A stretch of 64,000 nucleotides of DNA from Alistipes sp. (GCA_017936685.1 JAGBFA010000001.1:62001-126000), one strand, 5' to 3'; shown: positions 35,245-44,979, counted from the first letter of the stretch. Notes: generated by a model from the letters alone, not told the origin. A program made the numbers and translations.

Positions 35245-35976
35245 CTATTCCGGCAGCAACTCGAAGCGGGCGAGGATCTCGTATCTCAGCACGAGCTTGC
35301 GATACTGCTCCGAAGAGCCGCCGTAAGCACCGTCGGCCGCGAACTCCAAAACCGAGTTGCTCGCCTTGAATCTCGCATAGGAATCGACGCCGGACGAGTT
35401 GGGTTCGATGATGCGCAGCACATTGCCCAGACGCTGTCCCATGGCTTCGGCCAGATAGGCAGCCTTGTCGCGTGCGGCCTTCAACGCCTCGATCTTGCCA
35501 TGCCGGCGATACTCGGCCATATCGCGATGTTTCAGCTCTCCGATACGCATCGACTGCACGCCGCGCGTATCCACCGCCGCAACGATAGCTCCAATGCGGT
35601 CGAATCCCGGCAGTGATATGTCGAGCTGTTTGGAGATCAGAAAATCCTTGCCGCGTTCGCGCCACCACTCGCCGACCTCTTGCGTGCGGATATCGTCGGA
35701 GCCGATGCCCAACCCCGCCAGCGTGCGGCGCAGGCTGCTCTCGATCGTAGCCAGAGGCACCTTGGTGCGGTACTCCTCGGGCTTCGACTTACCGTCAAAC
35801 TCCTCGGCCCAATACTCGCTGATCGTTATTATGAAATGTACTTCGTCGGGATCGATCTCCGTGACGGACGATCCGACGACCTCCACATATCGCTTGCCGC
35901 AATCTGCGTCGACGCTCTGCGCCTGCACGGCAACCGAGCAGGCGAGCAGCAAAAGAAACAACGACAATCTTTTCAT
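35245..35976 (-). CDS. SIMPL (DUF541) domain protein
   Basis: A 243-residue exported protein (signal peptide about 1-19, ending AVQAQ). It matches the SIMPL/DUF541 family: VEVVGSSVTEIDPDEVHFII at the start of the domain, a central IGAIVAAVDTRGVQSMRIGE and KHGKIEALKAARDKAAYLAE (read here as YRRHGKIEALKAARDKA). Members form periplasmic oligomers and function is mostly unknown. In some bacteria they are linked to oxidative stress. It is second in a minus-strand unit, 11 bases after the M20 peptidase gene. Confidence 0.85.
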   Translation of the reverse strand: MKRLSLFLLLLACSVAVQAQSVDADCGKRYVEVVGSSVTEIDPDEVHFIITISEYWAEEFDGKSKPEEYRTKVPLATIESSLRRTLAGLGIGSDDIRTQEVGEWWRERGKDFLISKQLDISLPGFDRIGAIVAAVDTRGVQSMRIGELKHRDMAEYRRHGKIEALKAARDKAAYLAEAMGQRLGNVLRIIEPNSSGVDSYARFKASNSVLEFAADGAYGGSSEQYRKLVLRYEILARFELLPE

Positions 35977-35987
35977 ATCTTCACGAA

Positions 35988-37352
35988 TTACATCTCTGCA
36001 AAATACTTATAGAACAAAGGCAGGGTTTCGATGCCGCGGAAGAACTGATCCAGGCCGTAGCTCTCATTGGGAGAGTGTATGGCATCTTTCGACAGACCGA
36101 AGCCGAGCAGAATAGACTTGATGCCCAAAATACGCTCGAACCCGCTGATGATAGGAATCGATCCGCCCGAATAGAAGGGTAGCGGCTTGCGGCCGAAACT
36201 CTCCGTCACGGCACGCTCGGCCGCACGATAGGCAGGTATGTCGGTAGGCGAGACGTAAGGCGCGCCGCCATGCAGGAACTTGACATCGACCCGCACGCCG
36301 GCAGGAGCGATGGCACGGAAATGTTTTTCAAATAGTTCCGCAATCTTATTGAAGTCCTGGTTCGGCACCAGACGCATCGAGATCTTGGCCGACGCACGCG
36401 ACGGAATGATAGTCTTCGTACCCTCGTCGATATATCCGCCCCAGATGCCGTTAACATCGAGAGACGGGCGGATACCCGTGCGCTCGATGGTGGTATAGCC
36501 CTCCTCTCCGGCGATATCGCAGATGCCGATCGAGCGTTTGTAATCGTCAGCAGAGAACGGAGCCTCGTTAAGGTCGCGACGCTCTTCGTCGCTCAGGATC
36601 CGCACATCGTCGTAGAATCCCGGAATCGTCACATGTCCCTTGTCATCGACAAGCGACGCGACCATACGCGCCAACACGTTGGCAGGATTGGCGACGGCAC
36701 CGCCATAGATGCCCGAATGCAAATCCTTGTCGGGACCGGTCACCTCCACCTGCATGTAAGTTATACCTCGCAAACCACAGGTTATCGACGGCTTATCCAT
36801 GCCGATCATCGAGGTATCCGACACCAATATGACATCGGCCCGCAGCATTTCGCGGTTATCCTCACAGAATTTATAGAGGCTCTCCGAGCCGATCTCCTCC
36901 TCGCCTTCGAGCATGAACTTGACGTTGCACGGCAGCGAATCGGTGGCACACATAGCCTCGAAAGCCTTGGCGTGCATATATAGCTGTCCCTTGTCGTCGT
37001 CGGCTCCGCGGCACCAGATGCGACCGTCGGCAACGACCGGCTCGAAGGGTTCGGTGCGCCACTCGTCGACGGGATCGACGGGCATCACGTCATAGTGGCC
37101 GTAGACCAATACGGTCTTGGCGGCGGGATCGACTATCTTCTCGGCGAATACCACCGGATTGCCGTCGGTCGGCATCACCTCGGCGTGATCGGCACCCGAC
37201 TTTACCAATGCCGCGGCCAGCCACTCGGCACAACGCCGCATATCCTCCTTGTGCGCCGACTGCGCGCTGATAGAGGGTATACGCAGCAACTCGAACAGTT
37301 CGTCGAGAAAACGCTCGCGGTTTTGCTCTATGTAACTCTTGATCTTTTCCAT
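35988..37352 (-). CDS. M20 family dipeptidase
   Basis: A 454-residue zinc metallopeptidase of the M20 family (dipeptidase/CNDP-like), hydrolysing small peptides in the cytoplasm. The start at 37352 (MEKIKSYIEQNRERF) is chosen over a longer in-frame opening that runs into glmM. Metal-site motifs are VYGHYDVMPVDP (His/Asp), WCRGADDDKGQ, and MLEGEEEIGSE with the catalytic Glu-Glu. The dimerisation domain is in the middle (GLRGITYMQVEVTGPDKDLH), and a last metal His is expected near ILLGFGLSKDAIHSPNE. No signal peptide. Confidence 0.93.
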   Translation of the reverse strand: MEKIKSYIEQNRERFLDELFELLRIPSISAQSAHKEDMRRCAEWLAAALVKSGADHAEVMPTDGNPVVFAEKIVDPAAKTVLVYGHYDVMPVDPVDEWRTEPFEPVVADGRIWCRGADDDKGQLYMHAKAFEAMCATDSLPCNVKFMLEGEEEIGSESLYKFCEDNREMLRADVILVSDTSMIGMDKPSITCGLRGITYMQVEVTGPDKDLHSGIYGGAVANPANVLARMVASLVDDKGHVTIPGFYDDVRILSDEERRDLNEAPFSADDYKRSIGICDIAGEEGYTTIERTGIRPSLDVNGIWGGYIDEGTKTIIPSRASAKISMRLVPNQDFNKIAELFEKHFRAIAPAGVRVDVKFLHGGAPYVSPTDIPAYRAAERAVTESFGRKPLPFYSGGSIPIISGFERILGIKSILLGFGLSKDAIHSPNESYGLDQFFRGIETLPLFYKYFAEM

Positions 37353-37387
37353 AATATAATTGAAGTTTAAAGGTTTTACCCAGTTAG

Positions 37388-38779
37388 TTACAGACCGCAG
37401 ATCTCGCCTATCTCCGCAATGAAACGCTTGGCCAGCGCATCGGCTTCGGCCATCGTACGCGCTTCGGTATAGATGCGGATAATCGGTTCGGTATTGGACT
37501 TGCGGAGGTGAACCCAGCAATCCGCAAAATCGATTTTCACGCCATCTATATCGTTCACGTTTTCATTTGAATAACGGCCTTTCATCTCACGCATCACTTT
37601 ATCTACATCGATACTTGGCGTAAGCTGTATCTTGTTCTTCGAGGCGAAGTATGCCGGATAGGTGCGGCGCAGCTGGGTCATGGTCATATCGAGTTGCGAG
37701 AAGTAGGTCATAAACAGTGCCACGCCGACCAGTGCGTCGCGACCGTAATGCAGTTCGGGATAGATCACGCCGCCGTTGCCCTCGCCGCCGATGACGGCAC
37801 CCATCTCTTTCATCTTGGCCACAACATTGACCTCGCCGACAGCCGAAGCGGCATAGGTGCAACCGGCATAACGCTCCGTCACGTCGCGCAGTGCACGCGA
37901 CGAGCTGAGGTTCGAGACCGTATTGCCAGGCGTATGCGACAACACATAATCGGCAACGGCCACGAGCGTGTACTCCTCGACGAACATCGAACCGTCCTCG
38001 CTGACGAATGCCAGACGATCGACGTCGGGATCGACCACGACTCCGAGATCGGCCTTATGCTCGACGATGGCCTGCGAGATCTGCGTCAGATTCTCGGGCA
38101 GCGGCTCGGGATTGTGGGCGAACTCACCCGTAGGGTCGCAGTTAAGCTCCACAACTTCGCAGCCTAACTCGCGCAACAACTTGGGAATCACTATGCCGCC
38201 CACCGAATTGACAGCATCGACAACGACCTTGAACCGACGTTTGCGCACCGACTCGACATCGACTAACGGCAAGGCAAGAACCTGCTTTATATGTTCGTCG
38301 TTAAACGGCTCGCGGCTAATCACTTTGCCTATACCGTCTATCTCCGGGAAAGCGAAATCGGTATCTTCGGCCAGCGCAAGCACCCGCTTGCCTTCGGCAT
38401 CGTTAAGGAACTCGCCCTTCTCGTTGAGCAGCTTCAAGGCGTTCCACTGCCGCGGGTTGTGCGAAGCTGTGATGATTATACCGCCGTCGGCCTTATGGGT
38501 AATGACTGCCATCTCGGTACCGGGGGTCGTGCATAACCCCACGTTTATGACATCGGCACCACAGCCGAGCAGCGTGCCCTCTATTATGTCATCGACCATA
38601 GTTCCTGAGATACGGGCATCGCGTCCTACGACGATCGTCAGCCGCCGGCCGGAGTTCTTTTCCGACAGGAAACGCACGTATGCCGTGGTGAATTTCACTA
38701 TATCGACCGGTGTCAGATTGTCGCCCTGCGCGCCGCCGATGGTACCGCGAATGCCTGAAATAGATTTTATCAATGTCAT
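37388..38779 (-). CDS. glmM: Phosphoglucosamine mutase (or related phosphohexomutase)
   Basis: A 463-residue alpha-D-phosphohexomutase. GlmM converts glucosamine-6-P to glucosamine-1-P for UDP-GlcNAc, peptidoglycan and LPS synthesis. The phosphoserine loop TASHNP has the active Ser at 106, metal-binding DPDVDRLAF is in the middle, GEGNGGVIYP is the sugar-specificity loop, and SNTEPIIRIYTEA the phosphate-binding loop. A GEGNGG loop and total length fit GlmM-like proteins, but a phosphomannomutase/phosphoglucomutase role cannot be excluded. Start 38779 (MTLIKSISGIRGT) is chosen by homology. A minus-strand TACTTTTG box at 38840-38833 is its likely promoter. Confidence 0.82.
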   Translation of the reverse strand: MTLIKSISGIRGTIGGAQGDNLTPVDIVKFTTAYVRFLSEKNSGRRLTIVVGRDARISGTMVDDIIEGTLLGCGADVINVGLCTTPGTEMAVITHKADGGIIITASHNPRQWNALKLLNEKGEFLNDAEGKRVLALAEDTDFAFPEIDGIGKVISREPFNDEHIKQVLALPLVDVESVRKRRFKVVVDAVNSVGGIVIPKLLRELGCEVVELNCDPTGEFAHNPEPLPENLTQISQAIVEHKADLGVVVDPDVDRLAFVSEDGSMFVEEYTLVAVADYVLSHTPGNTVSNLSSSRALRDVTERYAGCTYAASAVGEVNVVAKMKEMGAVIGGEGNGGVIYPELHYGRDALVGVALFMTYFSQLDMTMTQLRRTYPAYFASKNKIQLTPSIDVDKVMREMKGRYSNENVNDIDGVKIDFADCWVHLRKSNTEPIIRIYTEARTMAEADALAKRFIAEIGEICGL

Positions 38780-38832
38780 ATCAGTAGTGTGTGTTGAAAA
38801 ATTTTTAACCGAAATATTTTTGCAATTCAATA

Positions 38833-38840
38833 CAAAAGTA
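38833..38840 (-). promoter_or_regulatory. -7 box of glmM
   Basis: Minus-strand TACTTTTG (TAnnTTTG), 53 bases before the glmM ATG, in a very A/T-rich divergent intergenic region (38780-38889). Confidence 0.45.
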
Positions 38841-38889
38841 TTAATTTTACGCTAATATTTACAGTAAATAAACATAAAATTAACGAAAT

Positions 38890-39765
38890 ATGAGAGTTAT
38901 TCCCTCTTCCGAGTTGATTATCAATGACGACGGCTCCATTTTCCACCTGCACCTCCTGCCCGAGCAGCTGGCCGACACGGTTATTTTAGTCGGTGATCCA
39001 GGCCGAGTGGCGATGGTTTCGAGCTTCTTCGACGGCATCGAGTGCAACGTTTCGAACCGCGAGTTCAACACAGTAACAGGTACATATAAGGGCAAACGTA
39101 TAACGGTACTGTCGACCGGCATCGGCATCGGCAATATCGACATCAGCGTAACGGAGCTCGACGCTCTGGCCAACGTCGATTTCAAGACGCGGCAGGCCAA
39201 GGAGACACTGCGCAGACTGACGCTCGTCAGACTGGGCACGTCGGGAGCCATTCAGCCCGACATCAAGGTGGGCGACTTCGTCTATTCGCGCACGTCGGTG
39301 GGTTTCGACGGACTGCTCAACTACTATAAAGGACGCAACGAGGTCTGCGATTTGGAGATCGAGCAGGCATTCATGCGACATACAGGCTGGAACGAGCTGC
39401 TGCCCAAGCCATATTTCATCGACTCCGACAAGGAGTTGTGGAATCTGTTCAAGGATTCGGTGGTAGAGGGCATGACCATCGCCGCCCCGGGATTCTACGC
39501 TCCGCAGGGCCGCTGGGTGCGTCTCGAACCGCAGGACGCGAAGCTCAACGAAAAGATCGAGTCGTTCGACTACAACGGCCGCCGCATCACCAACTTCGAG
39601 ATGGAGGGTTCGGCTCTGGCCGGTCTGGCAGCACTTATGGGACACCGCGCCACTACCATATGCACCATTATTGCACAGCGCATAGCACTCGACGCCTGCA
39701 CCGACTACAAGCCGTTCGTGCGCCAGATGATACAGATGGCACTCGACAAACTGGCAACGTTATAA
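38890..39765 (+). CDS. Nucleoside phosphorylase (uridine phosphorylase-like)
   Basis: A 291-residue member of the NP-I family, which cleaves nucleosides with phosphate to base and (deoxy)ribose-1-P. VILVGDPGRVAMV (about 31-43) is the phosphate-binding Gly/Asp-Arg loop, VRLGTSGAIQPDIKVGDFV (about 117-135) the base-binding region, and FEMEGSALAGLA (about 236-247) the ribose-binding Met-Glu pair. The EMEGS form fits uridine phosphorylase or a broader nucleoside phosphorylase. No signal peptide. It is 28 bases upstream of dnaN and may be co-transcribed with it. Confidence 0.87.
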   Translation: MRVIPSSELIINDDGSIFHLHLLPEQLADTVILVGDPGRVAMVSSFFDGIECNVSNREFNTVTGTYKGKRITVLSTGIGIGNIDISVTELDALANVDFKTRQAKETLRRLTLVRLGTSGAIQPDIKVGDFVYSRTSVGFDGLLNYYKGRNEVCDLEIEQAFMRHTGWNELLPKPYFIDSDKELWNLFKDSVVEGMTIAAPGFYAPQGRWVRLEPQDAKLNEKIESFDYNGRRITNFEMEGSALAGLAALMGHRATTICTIIAQRIALDACTDYKPFVRQMIQMALDKLATL

Positions 39766-39793
39766 CCAATAGAAATTTAAATTTACAGCAAAT

Positions 39794-40921
39794 ATGAAAT
39801 TCACAGTATCAAGTTCGGCTCTTCTGTCACTGCTGGCAACCACAGGCAAGGTTATCAGCAACAAAAACACGCTTCCCATTCTCGATTACTTCCGCATGGA
39901 GCTTAAAGACGGAGAACTGACTGTAACCACATCGGATTTGGAGACCACGCTCATCGGTTCGCTGAAAGTAGACCAGATGGAGAGCGAGGGTGTCATAGCC
40001 GCTCCGGCAAAGCTCATGCTCGATTCACTTAAAGAGTTCCCCGAGATGCCGCTCGATATCGAGGTTAACGACAACACTTGGGAGATCAAGATCAAATGGA
40101 CGAGCGGTTCGCTTTCGATCCCCGGAGCGAGTGCAGTGAGCTATCCGGCCGTGCAGTCGATCGGAGCAGAGCACAAGCAGATCGAATTGGAGGTCGACAC
40201 GCTCATCGGCGGTATCAACAAGACCATATTCGCTACGGCCGACGACGAACTGCGTCCGGTCATGAACGGCGTATATCTCAATTTCGAATCGGAGGCCATA
40301 ACGTTCGTTGCCACCGATGCCCACAAACTGGTGAAGTTCTCGTCGGAGGGTGCGGCGTGCGACTTCTCGGCATCGCTCATTCTGCCCAAGAAGCCGGCCA
40401 ACCTGCTCAAAAACCTCCTGCTCAAAGAGGAGGGCAGCATAAAGGTGTCGTTCGATGCCAAGAATGTGATATTCGAGCTTAAATCGCACACGCTGGTATG
40501 CCGCCTGATCGAGGGCAACTATCCCAACTACAACGCCGTGATACCGACGGCCAACCCCAACAAAGTGCTGGTCGACAGAGTAGAGCTGCTCAACGGCATC
40601 AAGCGCGTGGCCGTATGTTCGAATCCGACCACCAACCTTATCCGCATGGATATAGGCGGCAACAAGATCAATCTGACGGCACAGGACATCGACTTCTCGG
40701 TATCGGCCAACGAGAGCATAAATTGCAGCTACGACGGCCAGCCCGTGACAATTGGTTTCAAGTCGACGTTCCTTGTGGAGATCCTGTCGAACATCGACAC
40801 GCCGACCGTATCGGTCGAACTGGCCGATTCGACCCGCGCCGGAGTCTTCAAGCCCGTATATGACGACAAGCAGAACAGCTCGGTACTGATGCTGCTTATG
40901 CCGATGATGATAAATGCCTAA
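39794..40921 (+). CDS. dnaN: DNA polymerase III sliding clamp (beta subunit)
   Basis: Beta clamp, a ring-shaped dimer that tethers DNA polymerase III to DNA. The 375 residues hold three clamp folds. It begins MKFTVSSSALLSLLATTGKV, the usual start, contains NTLPILDYFRME (about 30-41) and VATDAHKL in the second domain, and ends LMLLMPMMINA, matching the conserved PMR/PMM C-terminus. The ATG follows an A/T-rich leader without Shine-Dalgarno. It is not next to dnaA or recF in this window. An exonuclease gene follows 21 bases later. Confidence 0.97.
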   Translation: MKFTVSSSALLSLLATTGKVISNKNTLPILDYFRMELKDGELTVTTSDLETTLIGSLKVDQMESEGVIAAPAKLMLDSLKEFPEMPLDIEVNDNTWEIKIKWTSGSLSIPGASAVSYPAVQSIGAEHKQIELEVDTLIGGINKTIFATADDELRPVMNGVYLNFESEAITFVATDAHKLVKFSSEGAACDFSASLILPKKPANLLKNLLLKEEGSIKVSFDAKNVIFELKSHTLVCRLIEGNYPNYNAVIPTANPNKVLVDRVELLNGIKRVAVCSNPTTNLIRMDIGGNKINLTAQDIDFSVSANESINCSYDGQPVTIGFKSTFLVEILSNIDTPTVSVELADSTRAGVFKPVYDDKQNSSVLMLLMPMMINA

Positions 40922-40942
40922 TCTGCAATTCTCTATATACGT

Positions 40943-41716
40943 ATGGAATTGAAACTCAAACGCCCGATCGTCTTCTTCGATTTGGAGACGACGGGCGTTG
41001 ATACTGCCCGCGACCGCATAGTCGAGATATCGATGATAAAGATCATGCCCGACGGCGAGCAGATCGTCAAAACACGCCGCATAAATCCCGAGATGCACAT
41101 TCCCGAGGAGGCCACGGCCGTGCACGGCATCACCGACGACGATGTGCGCGACTGCCCGCGTTTCGCCCAGATAGCCAAATCGCTGGCACAGTTCCTCGAA
41201 GGGTGCGACTTCGGCGGATTCAACTCCAACCGATTCGATCTTCCGGTGCTGGTAGAGGAGTTCCTGCGAGCAGGAGTCGATGTCAATTTCAAACGTCGCC
41301 GTTTCGTCGATGTGCAGAACATCTTCCACAAGATGGAGCAGCGCACGCTTGTCGCCGCCTACAAGTTCTATTGCGACAAGGATCTGACCGATGCCCACTC
41401 GGCCGAGGCCGACACCATGGCCACATACGAGGTGCTCAAAGCGCAGCTCGACCGTTATCCGGAGCTGCGGAACGACATAGACTCTTTGGCCGAATTTTCA
41501 TCGCGCGGCGAGACGGCCGACTATGCCGGACGCATAGGCTACGACGACAAGGGTGTGGAGATCTTCACTTTCGGCAAGTACAAGGGTCGCAGCGTGGAGC
41601 GAGTATTCGACGAAGATCCGAGTTACTACACATGGATCATGAACGGCGATTTCCCGCTATATACAAAAAAAGTTATAACCGAGATCAGACTTAGAAAAAA
41701 GAGTTGCAAACAGTGA
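40943..41716 (+). CDS. DnaQ-like 3'-5' exonuclease
   Basis: A 257-residue DEDD exonuclease. Exo I FFDLETTG carries D13 and E15, Exo II contains GFNSNRFDLPVL (Asp near 97), and Exo III DAHSAEADTMATYEVL provides the H-x4-D pattern of DEDDh enzymes. The C-terminal part (about 195-250, FTFGKYKGRSVERVF to YYTWIMNGDFP) matches the DUF3820-like tail seen in Bacteroidota homologues. It directly follows dnaN, so it may act as a proofreading or repair exonuclease with the clamp, which is inference. Its end is 2 bases from the next ATG. Confidence 0.9.
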   Translation: MELKLKRPIVFFDLETTGVDTARDRIVEISMIKIMPDGEQIVKTRRINPEMHIPEEATAVHGITDDDVRDCPRFAQIAKSLAQFLEGCDFGGFNSNRFDLPVLVEEFLRAGVDVNFKRRRFVDVQNIFHKMEQRTLVAAYKFYCDKDLTDAHSAEADTMATYEVLKAQLDRYPELRNDIDSLAEFSSRGETADYAGRIGYDDKGVEIFTFGKYKGRSVERVFDEDPSYYTWIMNGDFPLYTKKVITEIRLRKKSCKQ

Positions 41717-41718
41717 CG

Positions 41719-43566
41719 ATGAGACGATTCTTAATAATTGTCATGGCTATGACCATGTGGGTATCGCAGCTTGCGGCCATCGAGAAATCGACGACCGTAG
41801 TCTATATCAACGGTACCAAATACTACGTACATGTGGTCAAGGCCGGAGACACATTATATTCATTGGCCAAAGCATACGAAGTATCGGAAAAGGATATCAT
41901 CGACCACAATGCCGGACTCGATGCGGCGACGCTGCGCATCGACCAGACCATAAAAATTCCGGTCGTGGAGCAACAGCAGCGTCAGATGACCAAAAAAGAG
42001 AAAAAACGTTTCAAGAAACACAGTGTCAAGTCGGGCGAAACGCTCTACTCGATAGCACGCAATTATGAGATATCGGTGGCCACGATTATCGAAGACAACC
42101 CCGATGTCGATCCCACGACACTCTCCATCGGACATGAGCTGCTGATACGCAAATCGGACATAGGCGACACGCCGACACATGCGGTCGAGCGCGAGTGGAA
42201 CGACTACAAGGAGACGCTCAACACGCTTTCGCCGACAGACAGTGCGGCATATCACATCGTACAGCCCGGCGAGACAGTATATTCTCTTTCGCGCCGCTTC
42301 GGCATGAGCGAAGAGGAGTTCACGCGGCTGAACAATCTTAGCGACGGACTGAAAGCCGGTGCCATAGTGCGTGTGGCACGCATCGAATCCGACAGCAAAA
42401 ACTCTGCGCCCGAGCAGATCGATTCGCTGCAAACCGCCTTGCCCGATCTCCCGACAAGAGAGGAGACACAACAGGTCGACCTGCGCAGACTCAGCCCGTA
42501 TGAGCGGTTGCAAATCGCACTGATGCTGCCTGTCGACACGGGTAATAAGGTTAACGACAACTATATAGACTTCTATAAAGGATTCCTGCTGGCTCTGGAA
42601 CAGATGAAATCCGAGAACAGGCTCAATGCCGATCTTACGGTCTTCAACACAGCTCACGACCCGCAAACCGTGAGAACGATGATCGATTGCGATCATCGGC
42701 TGCGACAGGCCGACATCATCATAGGTCCGGTCTACGAGGAGGAGATACGCACCGTCCTCGAATATGCCGAGATGAGCGGTACGCCCGTAGTGTCGCCTCT
42801 ATCGACCATGACAGAGACCAGCAGTCCGGTATTGTTCCAGATGCAGGCCGCCAACACTCACAAGTACGACAAGTTCGCCGATCTGTTAGATGGCAGCAAG
42901 GAGATAGTGCTTATATATGCGGCAAGCAACGACAAGGAGTTCGCCTCGGAGATAATGCCGCTGATCGGTGCACACCGCCACGAATCGTATAACTTCTCGT
43001 TCTATCGCACTCCGTCGATTCATCGTCGCAATGCCGACGGCAGCAACGGGGCACAGGTTGAGACCAACTCTTTGGTGCGCGGGCAGAGCAACAAGGTATT
43101 CGTAGTCATGGCCGACAAGGAGACCGACATCGACCGCATACTCACCACACTGTCATCGGCCAAAACCTCGATCACCGATCGCGGACACCAGATAGGCAGC
43201 TACGTGGTGCTGGGCAACCGCAAGTGGACACGGCTCCACAACCTCGACAGCCGCATATTCTTCAAGAACAATGTAGTGTTCGCCACGCCGTATCATGCAA
43301 AGCGCAGCGACGAAAAGATCCGCAGCTTCGACGGACTATATATCAAAGAGTTCGGCACGCTGCCGTCGATGTTCTCCTACCGCGGATACGACACAGCCAT
43401 TATATTCTGCCGCGCCATGTACGACGGATTGGATACGTTGTCATCTGAGGAGGGCATCACACCGCTTACCACAAGCTATAAATTCGCATACGAAGACGGC
43501 CTGTATATCAACACATGCTGGACGCGCGAACAATACGACAGCGATTTCACAATAACAACCCGTTAG
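41719..43566 (+). CDS. Exported protein with three LysM domains and a PBP1-type domain
   Basis: A 615-residue exported protein: signal peptide about 1-20, LysM domains at about 37-82 (VHVVKAGDTLYSLAKAYEV), 101-145 (HSVKSGETLYSIARNYEI) and 178-222 (YHIVQPGETVYSLSRRFGM), then a periplasmic-binding-protein-1 domain (about 265-600) beginning RLQIALMLPVDTG and including ADIIIGPVYEEEI and SGTPVVSPLST. LysM modules bind peptidoglycan, and the PBP1 domain resembles LpoA-like or branched-chain amino acid receptor folds. A role in cell-wall sensing or synthase activation is possible but unproven. Start 41719 (MRRFLIIVMAM) is preferred to a TTG five codons earlier. Confidence 0.88.
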   Translation: MRRFLIIVMAMTMWVSQLAAIEKSTTVVYINGTKYYVHVVKAGDTLYSLAKAYEVSEKDIIDHNAGLDAATLRIDQTIKIPVVEQQQRQMTKKEKKRFKKHSVKSGETLYSIARNYEISVATIIEDNPDVDPTTLSIGHELLIRKSDIGDTPTHAVEREWNDYKETLNTLSPTDSAAYHIVQPGETVYSLSRRFGMSEEEFTRLNNLSDGLKAGAIVRVARIESDSKNSAPEQIDSLQTALPDLPTREETQQVDLRRLSPYERLQIALMLPVDTGNKVNDNYIDFYKGFLLALEQMKSENRLNADLTVFNTAHDPQTVRTMIDCDHRLRQADIIIGPVYEEEIRTVLEYAEMSGTPVVSPLSTMTETSSPVLFQMQAANTHKYDKFADLLDGSKEIVLIYAASNDKEFASEIMPLIGAHRHESYNFSFYRTPSIHRRNADGSNGAQVETNSLVRGQSNKVFVVMADKETDIDRILTTLSSAKTSITDRGHQIGSYVVLGNRKWTRLHNLDSRIFFKNNVVFATPYHAKRSDEKIRSFDGLYIKEFGTLPSMFSYRGYDTAIIFCRAMYDGLDTLSSEEGITPLTTSYKFAYEDGLYINTCWTREQYDSDFTITTR

Positions 43567-43570
43567 AACC

Positions 43571-44227
43571 ATGGCAAACAACATATCGGCACCCATACCG
43601 GAAAAGACAGTAGAGCGATTGAGCGAATACCGCCGCACGCTGCTGTCGTGTCACCGACAGGGTATTACACATATTTTCTCGCACGTGCTGGCCGGCATGC
43701 ACGGCATCACGGCCGTACAGGTGCGTCGCGATCTGATGTTGATAGGCTTTTCGAGCGATACGAAAAAGGGTTACGATGTCAAGGTGCTGATCGATTTCAT
43801 CAACAATATCCTCGACAGCGAAACTACGACCAACATCGCCATCATCGGCATGGGACACCTCGCGCAGGCCATCACCAAGTATTTCAACAGCAAGGGATTG
43901 AAGTTGCGCATCATAGCCTCGTTCGATGTCGATCCGGCCAAAGTGGGGCACACGATCGACGACATTCCGTGCTACCACATGGACCAGTTCGAGGAGAAGG
44001 TCGAGAACTTAGACATAAGCATCGTCATAGTATCGTCGCCGACGGAGGTGGCCACCGAGCTGGTGGTGCCGATAATCAACGCCGGCATCAAAGGCGTGCT
44101 GAATTTCACCTCCGTGCCGCTCAACTTTCCGCAGGGAATCGTCGTCGAGAACTACGACATAACGACCATTCTCGAAAAGGTCGCCTATTTCGTCAAGGTC
44201 AACGAGGAGAACAACAATAACAATTAA
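43571..44227 (+). CDS. rex: Redox-sensing transcriptional repressor Rex
   Basis: Rex senses the NADH/NAD+ ratio and represses fermentation and respiration genes. The 218-residue protein has an N-terminal winged helix (about 1-85, with TAVQVRRDLMLIGF as recognition region) and a Rossmann domain starting NIAIIGMGHLAQA (GxGxxA at about 93-98), ending in a helix used for domain swapping. The C-terminus ends in a run of Asn from repeated AAC/AAT codons. It is 4 bases after the LysM/PBP1 gene and 9 before ribF. No classic Rex operator was recognised nearby. Confidence 0.93.
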   Translation: MANNISAPIPEKTVERLSEYRRTLLSCHRQGITHIFSHVLAGMHGITAVQVRRDLMLIGFSSDTKKGYDVKVLIDFINNILDSETTTNIAIIGMGHLAQAITKYFNSKGLKLRIIASFDVDPAKVGHTIDDIPCYHMDQFEEKVENLDISIVIVSSPTEVATELVVPIINAGIKGVLNFTSVPLNFPQGIVVENYDITTILEKVAYFVKVNEENNNNN

Positions 44228-44236
44228 CCCGTTATC

Positions 44237-44974
44237 ATGCGCATACACTACGGTTTCGACGATGTGGCGACGATCGAGGCTCCGGCAGCCACGCTCGGTT
44301 CGTTCGACGGCGTACACGGCGGCCACCGTATGCTGCTCGATGCTGTGAAACGCCTTGCCGCACAGGTCGGCGGGCGAAGCGTCGTTATGACCTTTGAGCC
44401 GCACCCGCGTATAGCCTTAGGCATGGACGAGGGATTGGCACTGCTGACCACAGTCGAGGAGAAGGCCATGCTGCTCGAACGTGCCGGCATCGATGCTATG
44501 ATCGTCGTGCCGTTCGATCATCGTTTCAGCAACCAGAGCCACGAAGAGTTCATTCGCAACTGCATGATCGGCAAACTGCATATACGCGGTCTGGCAGTAG
44601 GGTATAACCACCGCTTCGGGCGCGATAACGAAGGCAATTTCGACACGCTGTCGCCTCTCGCCGCAAGGTTCGGCTTCGTGCTTCACCGCGTAGAGCAATA
44701 TACAGACGACAGCACCAAGGTAAGCTCGACCGTCATACGTCGGCTGATCGAGGAGGGAGATATGGCTCAGGCGGCACGTCTGCTCACACACCCCTATATA
44801 ATAAAAGGTATGGCGCGTAACGGACGCGTCGACATCACCGACCGCTACAAACTGCTGCCTCCGTCGGGGAGATACGCAGCCGTAGTCGGCGGACAAGAGA
44901 TGAATGTCGTTGTCGACGGCCGGTCGCTATTAGTGGATATTGAAGACCGAGAGGTAATTATAGAACTTATATAG
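44237..44974 (+). CDS. FAD synthetase family protein, short form lacking a full riboflavin kinase domain
   Basis: Bifunctional RibF (about 300+ residues) makes FMN then FAD. This protein has only 245. The N-terminal adenylyltransferase domain is complete: LGSFDGVHGGHRMLL (about 21-35), MTFEPHPR (about 55-62), VGYNHRFGRDNEGNF, and STVIRRLIEEGDM with LLTHPYIIKG. After about 195 residues the riboflavin kinase beta-barrel, with its PTAN and Glu motifs, is replaced by a short tail of about 50 residues. It probably adenylates FMN or a related substrate, and another enzyme must supply riboflavin kinase. Overlap-free spacing with rex and the thioesterase suggests one operon. Confidence 0.82.
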   Translation: MRIHYGFDDVATIEAPAATLGSFDGVHGGHRMLLDAVKRLAAQVGGRSVVMTFEPHPRIALGMDEGLALLTTVEEKAMLLERAGIDAMIVVPFDHRFSNQSHEEFIRNCMIGKLHIRGLAVGYNHRFGRDNEGNFDTLSPLAARFGFVLHRVEQYTDDSTKVSSTVIRRLIEEGDMAQAARLLTHPYIIKGMARNGRVDITDRYKLLPPSGRYAAVVGGQEMNVVVDGRSLLVDIEDREVIIELI

Positions 44975-44979
44975 AGTTT

